From contig NZ_CP113065.1 in the NCBI RefSeq assembly GCF_026625825.1, positions 806,001 to 870,000 of the forward strand: a DNA stretch of 64,000 bases, read 5' to 3'. The translations under genes and the position numbers were made by a program. This stretch comes from Pseudoxanthomonas sp. SL93 (GTDB lineage Bacteria > Pseudomonadota > Gammaproteobacteria > Xanthomonadales > Xanthomonadaceae). Under the pieces are notes generated by a model. That model did not search any database. It was not told the DNA's origin and worked only from the letters and a program-made list of their open reading frames with translations. Positions 27,701 through 35,008 of this stretch are shown piece after piece (the first letter of the stretch is position 1; each line of letters begins with the position of its first letter).

Positions 27701-27882
27701 TGGCGCGTGCGATTGCCGGCGGTCTGGCGTTCTCGACGGTGGTCAGCCTGCTGTTCCTGCCGACGATCTACGCGATCCTGGACGACATGCGCAGCGGCAC
27801 CTCGCGCGTGATCGGGAAGGCCAAGCAGCGTCGCGGCGATGGCAAGCAGGCGGCCGCGGTCGCCGCCATCCACGTGGACTGA
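24772..27882 (+). CDS. RND efflux permease (second of pair, altered relay)
   Basis: 1036 residues, normal RND length, only distantly like the first permease. The start MSVAEFSIKRPVTAVMFF and twelve helices are standard. In helix 4 the Asp-Asp pair is Asp398-Asn399 (MLVDNAVVV), and in helix 10 the Lys is replaced by Asn912 (VVVNNGIVM). The DN/NN pattern occurs in the SwrC/YerP-like branch of RND proteins. With the first permease it may form a mixed trimer as MdtB and MdtC do. A Gly/Asn/Gln-rich loop (about 640-655) interrupts the second porter half. Last gene of the operon; a strong terminator follows at 27912. Confidence 0.92.
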   Translation: MSVAEFSIKRPVTAVMFFISLFVIGLIAAIRLPLEAFPEVSPPFIFVSLPYTGSTPEEVERTVLRPAEEALSTMAGIKRMESNAKADGAQIFIQFSDWDRDVAIAASEARERLDAIRDDLPDDLQRYFVFKFSTTDQPVLRVRLASKTDLTGAYDMIEREFKRRIERIPGVARVEVSGAPPNEVEIAINQDRLTAHNLSLNDLTTRLQAVNFSISAGVISDGPQRLRVQPVGELTDLQQLRDLVIGSGNVRLGDIADVRLKPARMDYGRRLDGQPAVGLDIFKERNANLVDVSSKALAEVESIRAQPEMSDIQVKIIENQGDNVTSSLLELAEAGAIGLVLSIVVLWFFLRHWPSVSMVTLAIPICFVMTLGFMYFAGVTLNILSMMGLLLAIGMLVDNAVVVVESIYQEREKYPDNPTWASIVGTRHVAIALSAGTLCHCIVFVPNLFGERNFLSIYLGQIAITISVSLLASWLVAVSLIPMISARLKTPPQVRSETGIIPRMQKRYAGFLRWTLEHRGWSVLGILLIIVVSFVPMKMTKFDMFGNDGGGEAELYYQWKGAYTKEQMSAEILKVEQFLDANRKKYRISQIYSYFSEQGWGGTQIKFDTEKASETKPIVEQLRKDLPKSARANIGIGGDGGNQGGGGQPGQSVSFQLVGDSTQTLAEIADDLIPILAKRKELRDVRVDVGDQNSELNVRVDRERAAAFGFTSQQVASFVGLALRGAPLREFRRGETEVPVWVRFAGAEDYGTEDLAGFMVRSPDGRTVPLLSLVDVGITPSATQIQRTNRQTTLTVQANLAEKVTVPDARKAMEEALEGMSFPAGYSYSFDGSAFQEDDEAMGQMMFNLLIALVMIYIVMAAVFESLLFPAAIMSGVLFSVFGVFWLFALTGTTFGIMSFIGILVLMGVVVNNGIVMVEHINNLRRRGMSRTDALVEGSRERLRPILMTMGTAILAMVPIAMANTQMAGDGPAYAPMARAIAGGLAFSTVVSLLFLPTIYAILDDMRSGTSRVIGKAKQRRGDGKQAAAVAAIHVD

Positions 27883-27911
27883 GCCCCCCGTCCAGTGTGG
27901 AAGAGGGAAAC

Positions 27912-27942
27912 GAAAGAGCCGGGCATTGCCCGGCTCTTTTTC
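27912..27942. terminator. Strong bidirectional terminator
   Basis: GAAAGAGCCGGGC (27912-27924), loop ATT, GCCCGGCTCTTTTTC (27928-27942). T runs exist on both strands. It ends the RND operon and the convergent TraB-family gene. Confidence 0.85.
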
Positions 27943-27966
27943 GTTCCTGCTTCAAGCTTCCGAGGG

Positions 27967-29229
27967 TCAGCCGAAGAACTTGCCCAGCATCCGAAGCCCA
28001 CCGGTCCATACCCCGATGCCGGTACCCAGGCTGGTCAGGAAGAAGTTCAGCAGGATGCGCGCCACGCGGTTCTTCCACCAGCCGCGCACGGTCTGAACAT
28101 CGTCGCGCAGCGCCATGAAATCTGCGTAGGTGGGCTTGCGCAGCGTGGCTTCGACGAACGCGCTGACCGTGCCGGACGCCAGCGCGGGGTGCAGCGGCGT
28201 CAGCGGTGACGAAATGAACGCCGCCAGGATGCTCAGCGGATGCCCACCAGCGATCGCGCACCCGATGGCACCTAGCACGCCGGTGGCCAGCACCCACTGC
28301 ACGATCAGGTCCGACCCCACGTCCACGCCGCCCTGCCAGAAGCCCCAGGCGAAGCCGCCCACGAGGAAGACGCCCAGCAGTAGGGTGAACCACGGGATGC
28401 TGCTCTTGGTGGGCACGCTTTCCAGTTCTGTGAGCACCTCGTGCGGCGCCGCGGTGTCTTCACGAAGGTGGCGCACCAGGCCTTGCAGGTGGCCCGCGCC
28501 GACCACGGCGAGGACCTTGTAGGGTTCGCCGTCGTCACGGGCGCGGGGCGCATCCGCTGCCACCTGCCGCAGGCGCGTGGCCATGTACTGGTCGCGCTCG
28601 GCGATGATGCTGCGGTAAAGCGCCGGGCTTTCGTTGGCGAACTCGCCGAAGCTGGACTCCAGCATGTCGCCCTGCTTGAGCTTCTCGATCTCTTCGTCGC
28701 CGACTTCCTCGTCGGCGAACATCCCGGCCAGGATGCCGGCACCGACCTTGGTGCGGCCCCACCAGCCAAGCGAGTGCAGCGCGCGCTTGAAGGTCAGGCC
28801 GACTTCGCGATCGATCAGGTGCAACGGCAGTCCGCGCTCGCGTGCATCCAGGGCGCCGGCCTTGAGTTCGGCGCCGGGTTCGACGTCCAGCTGCTCGGCG
28901 AGGCGTCGCTGGTAGGCGGCCAAGGCCAGGTTGGCGGCGAACAGGTGTGTCTTGCCTTCGCGGATCACCTTGACCAGGTCCATCCGCGCCAGCGCATCCG
29001 GATCGGTCAGCGATTGCAGGCGGCCGGCATCCAGTTCGATGGCCACGCTGTCGTATTCGCCACTGGCGATCGCGGCGCGCACGGCGTCCACGCTGCTGCG
29101 CGACACATGCGCGGTACCCAGCAGGGTGAAACGCACGCCATCGCGCTCGACGGTCTCGTGCGGCTGGCCGGCCAGTGCGGAAGCGGCCGGGGTAAGGGAA
29201 GTGGTGTCGTCCATCATCTCATTCGTCAT
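27967..29229 (-). CDS. TraB/PrgY (pheromone-shutdown) family membrane protein
   Basis: About 420 residues. The N-terminal two-thirds is a TraB/GumN-related domain with conserved GTAHVS (about 38-43), a nearby SVAIELDAGR and GAGHLQGL, which are the putative metal-binding positions. The C-terminal part has three or four membrane helices (WFTLLLGVFLVGGFAWGF, VLGAIGCAIAGG, ARILLNFFLTSLG). Relatives limit peptide-pheromone signalling in enterococci; in Gram-negatives the role is unknown. Start may be ATG 29229 (overlapping the acetyltransferase gene by 11 bases) or ATG 29217. Third gene of a minus-strand run behind aguB. Confidence 0.82.
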   Translation of the reverse strand: MTNEMMDDTTSLTPAASALAGQPHETVERDGVRFTLLGTAHVSRSSVDAVRAAIASGEYDSVAIELDAGRLQSLTDPDALARMDLVKVIREGKTHLFAANLALAAYQRRLAEQLDVEPGAELKAGALDARERGLPLHLIDREVGLTFKRALHSLGWWGRTKVGAGILAGMFADEEVGDEEIEKLKQGDMLESSFGEFANESPALYRSIIAERDQYMATRLRQVAADAPRARDDGEPYKVLAVVGAGHLQGLVRHLREDTAAPHEVLTELESVPTKSSIPWFTLLLGVFLVGGFAWGFWQGGVDVGSDLIVQWVLATGVLGAIGCAIAGGHPLSILAAFISSPLTPLHPALASGTVSAFVEATLRKPTYADFMALRDDVQTVRGWWKNRVARILLNFFLTSLGTGIGVWTGGLRMLGKFFG

Positions 29230-29749
29230 GGGGCGCGTCGGCATTGCCGGCACCCAGGGTGCGCTGCATCTGCACGGTGTCCAGCCATCGGCCATGCTTC
29301 CAGGCGATGCCGCGGAAAATGCCGATCAGCTGGAAGCCGAATTTCTCGTGCAGCCGGATCGACGCGGTATTGGTGGGTTCGCCGATCACGGCGATCATCT
29401 GCCGGTAGCCGCGCGTTTCGCAGGCCTCGATCAGCCGTTGCAGCAGGGCCGCACCGATGCCGTTGCCCTGTTGCCCCGCCGCGACATAGACCGAATTCTC
29501 CACGGTGAAGCGGTAGCCGATGCGGGCGCGGTAGCTGCTGGCGTACGCGTAGCCGACGACTTCGCCGCCGCGTTCGGCCGCCAGGTAGGGATAGCCTGCG
29601 GCCAGCACGCCCTGCATGCGGCGCTGCATTTCGGCCTGGTCCGGCACGTCGTACTCGTAAGTGTTGACGTGGTCGCGGACTTCCGCGGCGTAGAGGGTGG
29701 TAATCGCCGGCACGTCCGCCAGCGTGGCATCACGGATGATCAGGTCCAA
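29219..29749 (-). CDS. GNAT acetyltransferase, phosphinothricin/methionine-sulfone type
   Basis: 176 residues. The start codon is TTG at 29749, the only fit that keeps the conserved opening LIIRDATLADVPAITTLYA. The acetyl-CoA loop is QQGNGIGAALL, and the NTASIRLHEKFGF and HGRWLDTVQMQR stretches are typical of the PAT/MnaT subgroup. It probably acetylates a small amine such as methionine sulfone or phosphinothricin. It begins 10 bases after aguB, so it is likely co-transcribed; an amine substrate would suit the neighbourhood. Confidence 0.85.
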   Translation of the reverse strand: MDLIIRDATLADVPAITTLYAAEVRDHVNTYEYDVPDQAEMQRRMQGVLAAGYPYLAAERGGEVVGYAYASSYRARIGYRFTVENSVYVAAGQQGNGIGAALLQRLIEACETRGYRQMIAVIGEPTNTASIRLHEKFGFQLIGIFRGIAWKHGRWLDTVQMQRTLGAGNADAPHDE

Positions 29750-29759
29750 GCGCGGTGTC

Positions 29760-30644
29760 TCAGTCGATGTAGCGCTTCAACAGGTCGCCGTACGCGTCGA
29801 TGCGGCGGTCACGGAGGAACGGCCAGATGCGGCGTACGTGCTCGCTGCGCTGCAGGTCAACTTCGACCGTCAGGATTTCCGCCTCGGTGCCGGCTTCGGC
29901 CAGGAATTCGCCCTGCGGGCCGAGCACATGGCTGTTGCCCCAGAACTGGATGCCGGAGGTACCCAGCGGTGAGGATTCATGACCGACGCGGTTGCAGCTG
30001 AGCACGGGCAAGCCGTTGGCCACCGCGTGGCCGCGATGGCTCAACACCCACGCATCGCGCTGCCGGTTCTTCTCGGCCTGTTCGTCCGTGGGGTCCCAGC
30101 CGATCGCGGTGGGATACAGCAGCAGGTCGGCGCCGGCCAGCGCCATCAGGCGCGCGGCTTCCGGATACCACTGGTCCCAGCACACCAGCACGCCCAGCCG
30201 GCCCACCGATGTGTCGATCGGTGTGAAGCCGATGTCGCCCGGTGTGAAGTAGAACTTCTCGTAGAAACCCGGATCGTCCGGGATGTGCATCTTGCGGTAC
30301 TTGCCGGCGATGCTGCCGTCCTTTTCGTAGACGACGGCGGTGTTGTGGTAAAGGCCGGCGGCACGCCGTTCGAACAGCGACGACACCAGCACCACGCCAT
30401 GCTGCTTCGCCAGCCTGCCCAGGCGTTCGGTGCTGGGGCCCGGGATTGGTTCGGCCAAGTCGAATTCCTGCACCGATTCGTGCTGGCAGAAGTACGCGCC
30501 GTTGTGCAGTTCCTGCAGCAGGACCAGCTTCGCACCGCGCTTCGCGGCTTCGGCCACCCGGTCTTCGATCACCGACAGGTTGGCGTCGGCATCGCCATGG
30601 TTCTTTTCCTGGATCAGGGCTACGGGCAGGCTGGTGCGGGTCAT
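29760..30644 (-). CDS. aguB: N-carbamoylputrescine amidohydrolase
   Basis: 294 residues, nitrilase superfamily. The catalytic triad is visible: Glu45 in LLQELHN, Lys118 in YRKMHIPDD and Cys155 in LVCWDQWYPE. IPDDPGFYEKFYFTPGD is characteristic of AguB. It hydrolyses N-carbamoylputrescine to putrescine, CO2 and ammonia, the last step of the agmatine route. Its partner aguA lies 2.5 kb upstream on the same strand, separated by two unrelated-looking genes. The ATG at 30644 lacks a strong ribosome site. Confidence 0.95.
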   Translation of the reverse strand: MTRTSLPVALIQEKNHGDADANLSVIEDRVAEAAKRGAKLVLLQELHNGAYFCQHESVQEFDLAEPIPGPSTERLGRLAKQHGVVLVSSLFERRAAGLYHNTAVVYEKDGSIAGKYRKMHIPDDPGFYEKFYFTPGDIGFTPIDTSVGRLGVLVCWDQWYPEAARLMALAGADLLLYPTAIGWDPTDEQAEKNRQRDAWVLSHRGHAVANGLPVLSCNRVGHESSPLGTSGIQFWGNSHVLGPQGEFLAEAGTEAEILTVEVDLQRSEHVRRIWPFLRDRRIDAYGDLLKRYID

Positions 30645-30735
30645 CGGGGCAGGGTCGCGGACAGGATGCTTCAAGGGGGAACGCATGGTACCGCGTCGAC
30701 CGTGACGGCAGGCGGACCCGGCATGAACGTCCTGC

Positions 30736-32049
30736 TCAGGAGACGGATTGCCTTGCCTCCCTGCTGCGCTGCTGGCGTCCCAGCGACAACCCGGTGAAGG
30801 CCCATGCCAGGGCGATGCCGGTGCCGATGAACATCGCCATCGACGGATGTTCCGCCAGGACGTCCAGCGCGCGCTTGACCCAGCCGCTGAGCGCATCGCC
30901 GCCCCGGTAGACGACGGTGTCGATGAAGTTCTTCGCCTTGTATTTCTGCTCCGGCGGGACGACGGTGTACAGCATCTCGCGCCCCGGCCGGACGAAGGCG
31001 TATTCGCCGGCGCGCCGGACCACCATCACCACCACGAACACCGCGAAGGTGGGGGCCAGTGCCAGCCACAGGAAGCCGGCTGCCATCACCACCGGAACGG
31101 CCACCAGCAGCACGCCCACGCCCAGCCGCTGCGCCAGCCTGCCCGTGATGAACAACTGGCTGAGGATGGCCAGGCCCTGCACCACCGTGTCGATCAGGCC
31201 GAAGACCTGGGTCTGCCGTTCCTTGTCCGGGAACAGTTCATCGACCAGCCGCGCCTGTTCGAAATACAGGAAGGTCGTCACCGTGGCCAGCAGCATGACG
31301 AACAGCGCAATGCCCAGCAGATACGGCGACCGGAACACATCCGTCGCGCCTGCGAACGGATTGCCGCCCAGCGGCTGCCGGCGTTGTTCGGCTGCACTTG
31401 CGCCAGCCGGCAGGGGATGACGGTCGCGCCAGCGATGCAGCCACAGCGCCGTGGCACCACTGGCGCCGATCAGCAGCGCCGACAGCATCATCAGGCCACC
31501 ATGGCCCAGCGGCTTCACCAGCAGCGTGGTCAGCAATGGTCCCGTCAGCCCGCCCAGGCTCGCGCCGCTGGCGATCAGCGCGAACAGGCGCTTCGCCTCG
31601 CTGCTGGCGAGTACGTCGGCCAGCACGCTCCAGGCCAAAGAAATCATCAGCAGATTGATGACCGACACCCAGATGTAGAAGCCGCGCGCCAGCCACACGT
31701 CGTCCGGCCGCACCAGCATGACCGCGCCGAAACCCAGCAGGCTGGCCACCACCAGGCCGAACACCCACGGCACGATCCGGCGCCGCGACACCTTCGATGC
31801 CAGCCAGCCGAACAACGGCAACACCGCCAGCGTGGCGACGAAGGTGCCGGTGAACAGCCACTGCAGGTTGTCGACACCGCCGGTGACGCCCATCGTTTCC
31901 CGGATGGGGCGCAGCATGAAATAGCCGGTGAACAACAGGAAGAACATCGCCAACCCCGCCCCGACCGCTGGCGCCTCGTGCGGGACCACATTGAACACGC
32001 GGGCGATGAAGCCCGAAGCGGGCGAGGGGGCGGGGGCGGGTCGATTCAT
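30736..32049 (-). CDS. MFS-like transporter, ATP/ADP-carrier-related
   Basis: 437 residues with about 12 membrane helices. The sequence FTGYFMLRPIRETMGV near helix 1 and the FVRPGREMLYTVVPPEQKYKAKNFIDTVV block after helix 10 are shared with the NTP/NDP-exchanger-like group of MFS proteins found in free-living bacteria, where they are unlikely to exchange ATP. The substrate is unknown. It starts 9 bases after the aldo/keto reductase gene and so belongs to that operon; it lies 91 bases before aguB, so a polyamine or agmatine link is possible but unproven. Confidence 0.85.
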   Translation of the reverse strand: MNRPAPAPSPASGFIARVFNVVPHEAPAVGAGLAMFFLLFTGYFMLRPIRETMGVTGGVDNLQWLFTGTFVATLAVLPLFGWLASKVSRRRIVPWVFGLVVASLLGFGAVMLVRPDDVWLARGFYIWVSVINLLMISLAWSVLADVLASSEAKRLFALIASGASLGGLTGPLLTTLLVKPLGHGGLMMLSALLIGASGATALWLHRWRDRHPLPAGASAAEQRRQPLGGNPFAGATDVFRSPYLLGIALFVMLLATVTTFLYFEQARLVDELFPDKERQTQVFGLIDTVVQGLAILSQLFITGRLAQRLGVGVLLVAVPVVMAAGFLWLALAPTFAVFVVVMVVRRAGEYAFVRPGREMLYTVVPPEQKYKAKNFIDTVVYRGGDALSGWVKRALDVLAEHPSMAMFIGTGIALAWAFTGLSLGRQQRSREARQSVS

Positions 32050-32058
32050 CGGCGAGGA

Positions 32059-33021
32059 TCAGGCGAGGGCGGCGATCAGCGCCTGGCGCTGGGCATCGGT
32101 CAGGTCCGGACCGGTCCCGGCCAGCAGGTTGTCGCTCTGCCGGTCCGGCTTGCCGGTCGCGGGAATCACCGCCGTGACCGCAGGATGGCTCAGCGCGAAC
32201 TTGAGGAAAGCCTGCGCCCACGAGGTGACGCCGGTCGCCGTCAGTGCTTCCGGCACGGGCTTGTCCTTCACCTGCGCGAACAGCTTGCCGTCCTCGAATG
32301 CACGGTTGATCAGCACCGCCACGCCCAAATCCCGCGCCAGGGGCAGCACGCGCTTCTCCGCGCCACGGCTGGTGACGGAGTAGTTGATCTGCAGGAAGTC
32401 CGGCTTCTCGGCCTGGACCACGTCGGCCAGTTCGTCCTGCGCGCGCTCCACGTAATGCGTCACGCCGACGTAGCGCACCTTGCCCTGTGCTTTCAGTTCG
32501 CGTGCGACCGCCATCTGGGTCTTCAGGTCGCCCAGGTTGTGGACCTGCAACAAGGCCACCTTGTCGGTTTTCAGCCTGCGCAGCGTGTCGTTGAACTGGG
32601 CCATGCCCGCCTCGCGGCCGGTGACGCCGGAGAGTTTGGTGGCGATCCAGGCGCGACCGGTGAGGCCCTGCTCCGCAAGCAGGGCGCCCATGACGTCCTC
32701 GGCGACGCCATAGGTGGGGGCGGTGTCGATCACCGTGGCGCCGGCGGCGAAAAAGCGTTTCAGCACCTCGCGCAACGGATCCAGTTCCGCCGCGGAATTG
32801 CCGACCTGGAAGCTGCCGGACGTGCCCATGCCGATGACGGGAATCTTTTCGCCGCTGGACGGGATGGCCCGCGTGTTCAGCGGACCGGGAAGCGCGGCGG
32901 TCCGCGCAGGCGCCGCCGACGGCGTGGCACCCCCGGCCTGCGCCACATCGCGGCATGCCGCCAGTCCCAGGCCTGCAGCGGCCAGTGCGGAAGTGGTGAG
33001 GAACGTGCGTCGTGAGTACAT
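32059..33021 (-). CDS. Aldo/keto reductase with Tat lipoprotein signal
   Basis: 320 residues. A twin-arginine start (SRRTFLTTSALAAAGLGLAAC) ends in a lipobox Cys23, predicting export in the folded state and membrane tethering. The (beta/alpha)8 AKR domain follows, with the catalytic Asp/Tyr (DTAPTYG), Lys (TKLSG) and His (QVHNLGD) positions in place. A periplasmic NADPH enzyme is puzzling unless the cofactor is acquired before export, as in glucose-fructose oxidoreductase. GGAG precedes ATG 33021. Its promoter must lie in the 122-base gap to aguA. Confidence 0.88.
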   Translation of the reverse strand: MYSRRTFLTTSALAAAGLGLAACRDVAQAGGATPSAAPARTAALPGPLNTRAIPSSGEKIPVIGMGTSGSFQVGNSAAELDPLREVLKRFFAAGATVIDTAPTYGVAEDVMGALLAEQGLTGRAWIATKLSGVTGREAGMAQFNDTLRRLKTDKVALLQVHNLGDLKTQMAVARELKAQGKVRYVGVTHYVERAQDELADVVQAEKPDFLQINYSVTSRGAEKRVLPLARDLGVAVLINRAFEDGKLFAQVKDKPVPEALTATGVTSWAQAFLKFALSHPAVTAVIPATGKPDRQSDNLLAGTGPDLTDAQRQALIAALA

Positions 33022-33143
33022 CGGCAGACTCCGGCTGGGAGGGGACTACCGGTTATCAACGATCGCTGCGCGGGGTGTGTAAACGAAACGTTCAACGGGA
33101 CCCCAACCAACGGCAGGGTCCACTGAAACCGTGACGCACTGCC

Positions 33144-34175
33144 TCAGCCGAGGAGGCCGCTGGGCAACTGCATGGTGATGCAGTGCAGGCTGCCGTTCTG
33201 CCAGATCAGCGAGCGGCACGGCACCTGCACGATCTCGCGATCCGGATAGGCCTGTGCGAGCACGGCGGCGGCGTGGTCATCCGCGGCATCGCCGTAGGCC
33301 GGCATCAGCACGGCGCCATTGATGATCAGGTAATTGGCGTACGAGGCGGCCAGACGGCGACCGTTGTCGATCACCGGCTTGGCCCAGGGCAGCGGGAACA
33401 GGCGGTACGGTCGCCCGTCGACGGTGCGCAGCGCGGCGATATCCGCGGCCATGGCCTGCAGCTCCACATGGTGCGCATCGCCTGGATCGTCGCAGGCCTG
33501 GAACACGATGGCGTCGCCCGGTGCGAACCGGGCCAGGGTATCGATGTGGGCGTCGGTGTCGTCGCCTTCCAGATAGCCGTGGTCCAGCCAGAGCACGCGC
33601 TCCTGTTTCAGCCAGCCCGCCAGCCTGGCGGTCAGCGCTTCACGGCTGGCGTCGGGGTGACGCTCATGCAGGCACTGCCAGGTCGTCAGCAGCGTGCCGG
33701 TGCCGTCGGTTTCGATGGCACCACCTTCCAAAGCAAAATCAATGCTTTGGACGAAGTAGTTATGAAACAACTGCATGCCGGACAGCTCGCCGACCAGCAG
33801 GTCGTCGCGACTGGCTTCGTACTTCCCGCCCCAACCGGTGAAGCGGAAGTCCAGCAGCTTGAAGTGACCGTTGTCGCGCAGGGTGATGGGCCCGGAGTCG
33901 CGCAGCCAGGTGTCGTCGTATTCGGCCAGCACGAACCGCACGCGTCCCATGTCCACGCGCGCCGAGCGCAACCGGGCTTCGGCGTAGGTCTGCAGGTCGT
34001 CGTCGGCGGCGCAGATCACCACATCCTGGAAGCGCGTGATGGCAGCGACCAGCGCCACATACGTGTCCTCGACATCGGCCAGGCGGTCGGCCCAGTCGGT
34101 ATCGGCATGCGGCCACGCGATCAGGACCGCGGATTGGGGTTCCCACTCCGCGGGGAAACGAAAGGCATCGGTCAT
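33144..34175 (-). CDS. aguA: Agmatine deiminase
   Basis: 343 residues, peptidyl-arginine-deiminase-like fold. Landmarks are EWEPQSAVLIAWPH at the start, the substrate-site DTWLRDSGPI, LEGGAIETDGTG, and the C-terminal catalytic Cys332 in SLHCITMQLP. The usual GGGIHC Gly run reads NGSLHC here, a mild departure. It converts agmatine to N-carbamoylputrescine plus ammonia. First gene in the leftward run; aguB is separated from it by the AKR and MFS genes. Confidence 0.93.
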   Translation of the reverse strand: MTDAFRFPAEWEPQSAVLIAWPHADTDWADRLADVEDTYVALVAAITRFQDVVICAADDDLQTYAEARLRSARVDMGRVRFVLAEYDDTWLRDSGPITLRDNGHFKLLDFRFTGWGGKYEASRDDLLVGELSGMQLFHNYFVQSIDFALEGGAIETDGTGTLLTTWQCLHERHPDASREALTARLAGWLKQERVLWLDHGYLEGDDTDAHIDTLARFAPGDAIVFQACDDPGDAHHVELQAMAADIAALRTVDGRPYRLFPLPWAKPVIDNGRRLAASYANYLIINGAVLMPAYGDAADDHAAAVLAQAYPDREIVQVPCRSLIWQNGSLHCITMQLPSGLLG

Positions 34176-34207
34176 CGGTCTGCTTGCAGGTGCGTGGAGC
34201 GGGTGGA

Positions 34208-34537
34208 TCAGCGGATCGGCGGCTTCGGACCGATTTCCTCGGCGCTGGCCTTGTTCAGTACCACGTCGATGACGCGGCTCTTTTCGAAGTACACGGTGAA
34301 CGTGGGGTAGACCCAGCGATGGATCACCGGCCACTGGCGCTTCTGGCCGCCACGTGGCTCCAGCTTCTCCTGCGGCGCGCCGAAGCGGGCTTCCACCTGG
34401 GCCGCGGTCTGGCCGCGGACGGGGGCGGCTTCGGCGGGTTTCTCCTGGGCGCGTTCCACCAGGAGGGTGTCGGCGGAGGCGGTGCCTGCCAGGCCGAGCA
34501 GGGCGATCAACGGAAGTGCGAGGGCGCGACGATTCAT
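34208..34537 (-). CDS. Exported BamE/SmpA-like small protein
   Basis: 109 residues with a signal peptide (RALALPLIALLGLAGTASA). The mature part has the GQTAAQVEARFGAP helix followed by a strand-rich HRWVYPTFTVYFEKSRVIDVVL, the pattern of small BamE-like beta proteins found in many Gram-negatives; some homologues are misnamed phosphodiesterases. The role is unknown and probably in the envelope. A -10-like TATAAA (minus, near 34569-34564) lies just upstream, giving its own promoter. It ends 32 bases before aguA. Confidence 0.75.
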   Translation of the reverse strand: MNRRALALPLIALLGLAGTASADTLLVERAQEKPAEAAPVRGQTAAQVEARFGAPQEKLEPRGGQKRQWPVIHRWVYPTFTVYFEKSRVIDVVLNKASAEEIGPKPPIR

Positions 34538-34583
34538 GAGAGGGTTCCCCTGGGTGACCCGCCATTTATAACAAAAGGCCGGA

Positions 34584-34611
34584 AACAAAAAGGCGGCCGG
34601 GAGCCGCTTTT
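34584..34611 (-). terminator. Second hairpin downstream of the L36 gene
   Basis: On the minus strand AAAAGCGGC-TCCCG-GCCGCC is followed by TTTTTG. It lies about 100 bases past rpmJ and just ahead of the promoter for the 109-residue exported protein, insulating it. Confidence 0.6.
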
Positions 34612-34660
34612 GACATGGCTTGTCGATGGCCCGGAGGGTTGCCGCCATGGATGGCGGCAA

Positions 34661-34684
34661 CAAAAAACCGCCCGAAGGCGGCTT
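34661..34684 (-). terminator. Terminator of the L36 gene
   Basis: On the minus strand GCCGCC-TTCG-GGCGGT is followed by TTTTTTG. A UUCG tetraloop with a 5-6 bp G-C stem makes it efficient. It lies 28 bases after the stop. A further perfect inverted repeat (TTGCCGCCAT...ATGGCGGCAA, 34639-34660) follows directly. Confidence 0.85.
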
Positions 34685-34711
34685 TCTGGGCTTTCGCGGG
34701 ACGACAGCGGA

Positions 34712-34837
34712 TCAGCGCTGACGGGCCTTGAAGCGCGGGTTCGACTTGCAAATCACGAAGACCTTGCCGCGGCGGCGGACCACCTTGCAGTCGCGGTGAC
34801 GGGCCTTCGCCGACTTCAGGGAGGACAGGACCTTCAT
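34712..34837 (-). CDS. rpmJ: 50S ribosomal protein L36, type B (Zn-independent)
   Basis: 41 residues: [20 protein letters not shown]... ending NPRFKARQR. The match to E. coli YkgO (MKVLNSLRTAKERHPDC..., [11 protein letters not shown]) is close. The CxxC and His zinc ligands of ordinary L36 are lost: HRDC holds one Cys (17) and a second Cys is at 30, but the His is Arg. It is thus the zinc-free paralogue that replaces L36 when zinc is scarce, or the sole copy in some xanthomonads. GAGG lies 9 bases before ATG 34837. It is monocistronic, with its own promoter and terminator. Confidence 0.95.
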   Translation of the reverse strand: MKVLSSLKSAKARHRDCKVVRRRGKVFVICKSNPRFKARQR

Positions 34838-34884
34838 GAGATAAACCTCGGCGTAAAAGAGTATGGGGCACGACTAAGCCCGCT

Positions 34885-34914
34885 ATTCTAACGGCAATTC
34901 CACAGGCATATCAA
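34885..34914 (-). promoter_or_regulatory. Sigma-70 promoter of rpmJ
   Basis: On the minus strand TTGATA (34914-34909), an 18-base spacer, TAGAAT (34890-34885). Transcription would begin near 34878, about 40 bases ahead of the start codon. No Zur-type palindrome is evident between promoter and gene. Confidence 0.6.
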
Positions 34915-35008
34915 GCGGTTGCAGCAGCGAGCCTGATGAAGCCGGTTGGCGGGCGGGCGAGGGCGTGCCAAGGGGCGTCATAATGGCGCAAAAATCCCAG
35001 GACCCACC

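Noticed and set aside
30736..32049. Calling the MFS protein an ATP/ADP translocase
   Set aside because: The resemblance is to the wider exchanger-like group. Free-living bacteria rarely use that activity and key evidence is missing.
30748..33015. 755-codon plus-strand frame opposite the MFS and aldo/keto reductase genes
   Set aside because: His/Gln/Arg-rich antisense translation; the minus-strand genes have clear motifs and starts.
33090..33130. GGACCC...GGGTCC inverted repeat downstream of aguA as a terminator
   Set aside because: Six-base stem, long loop and no T run.
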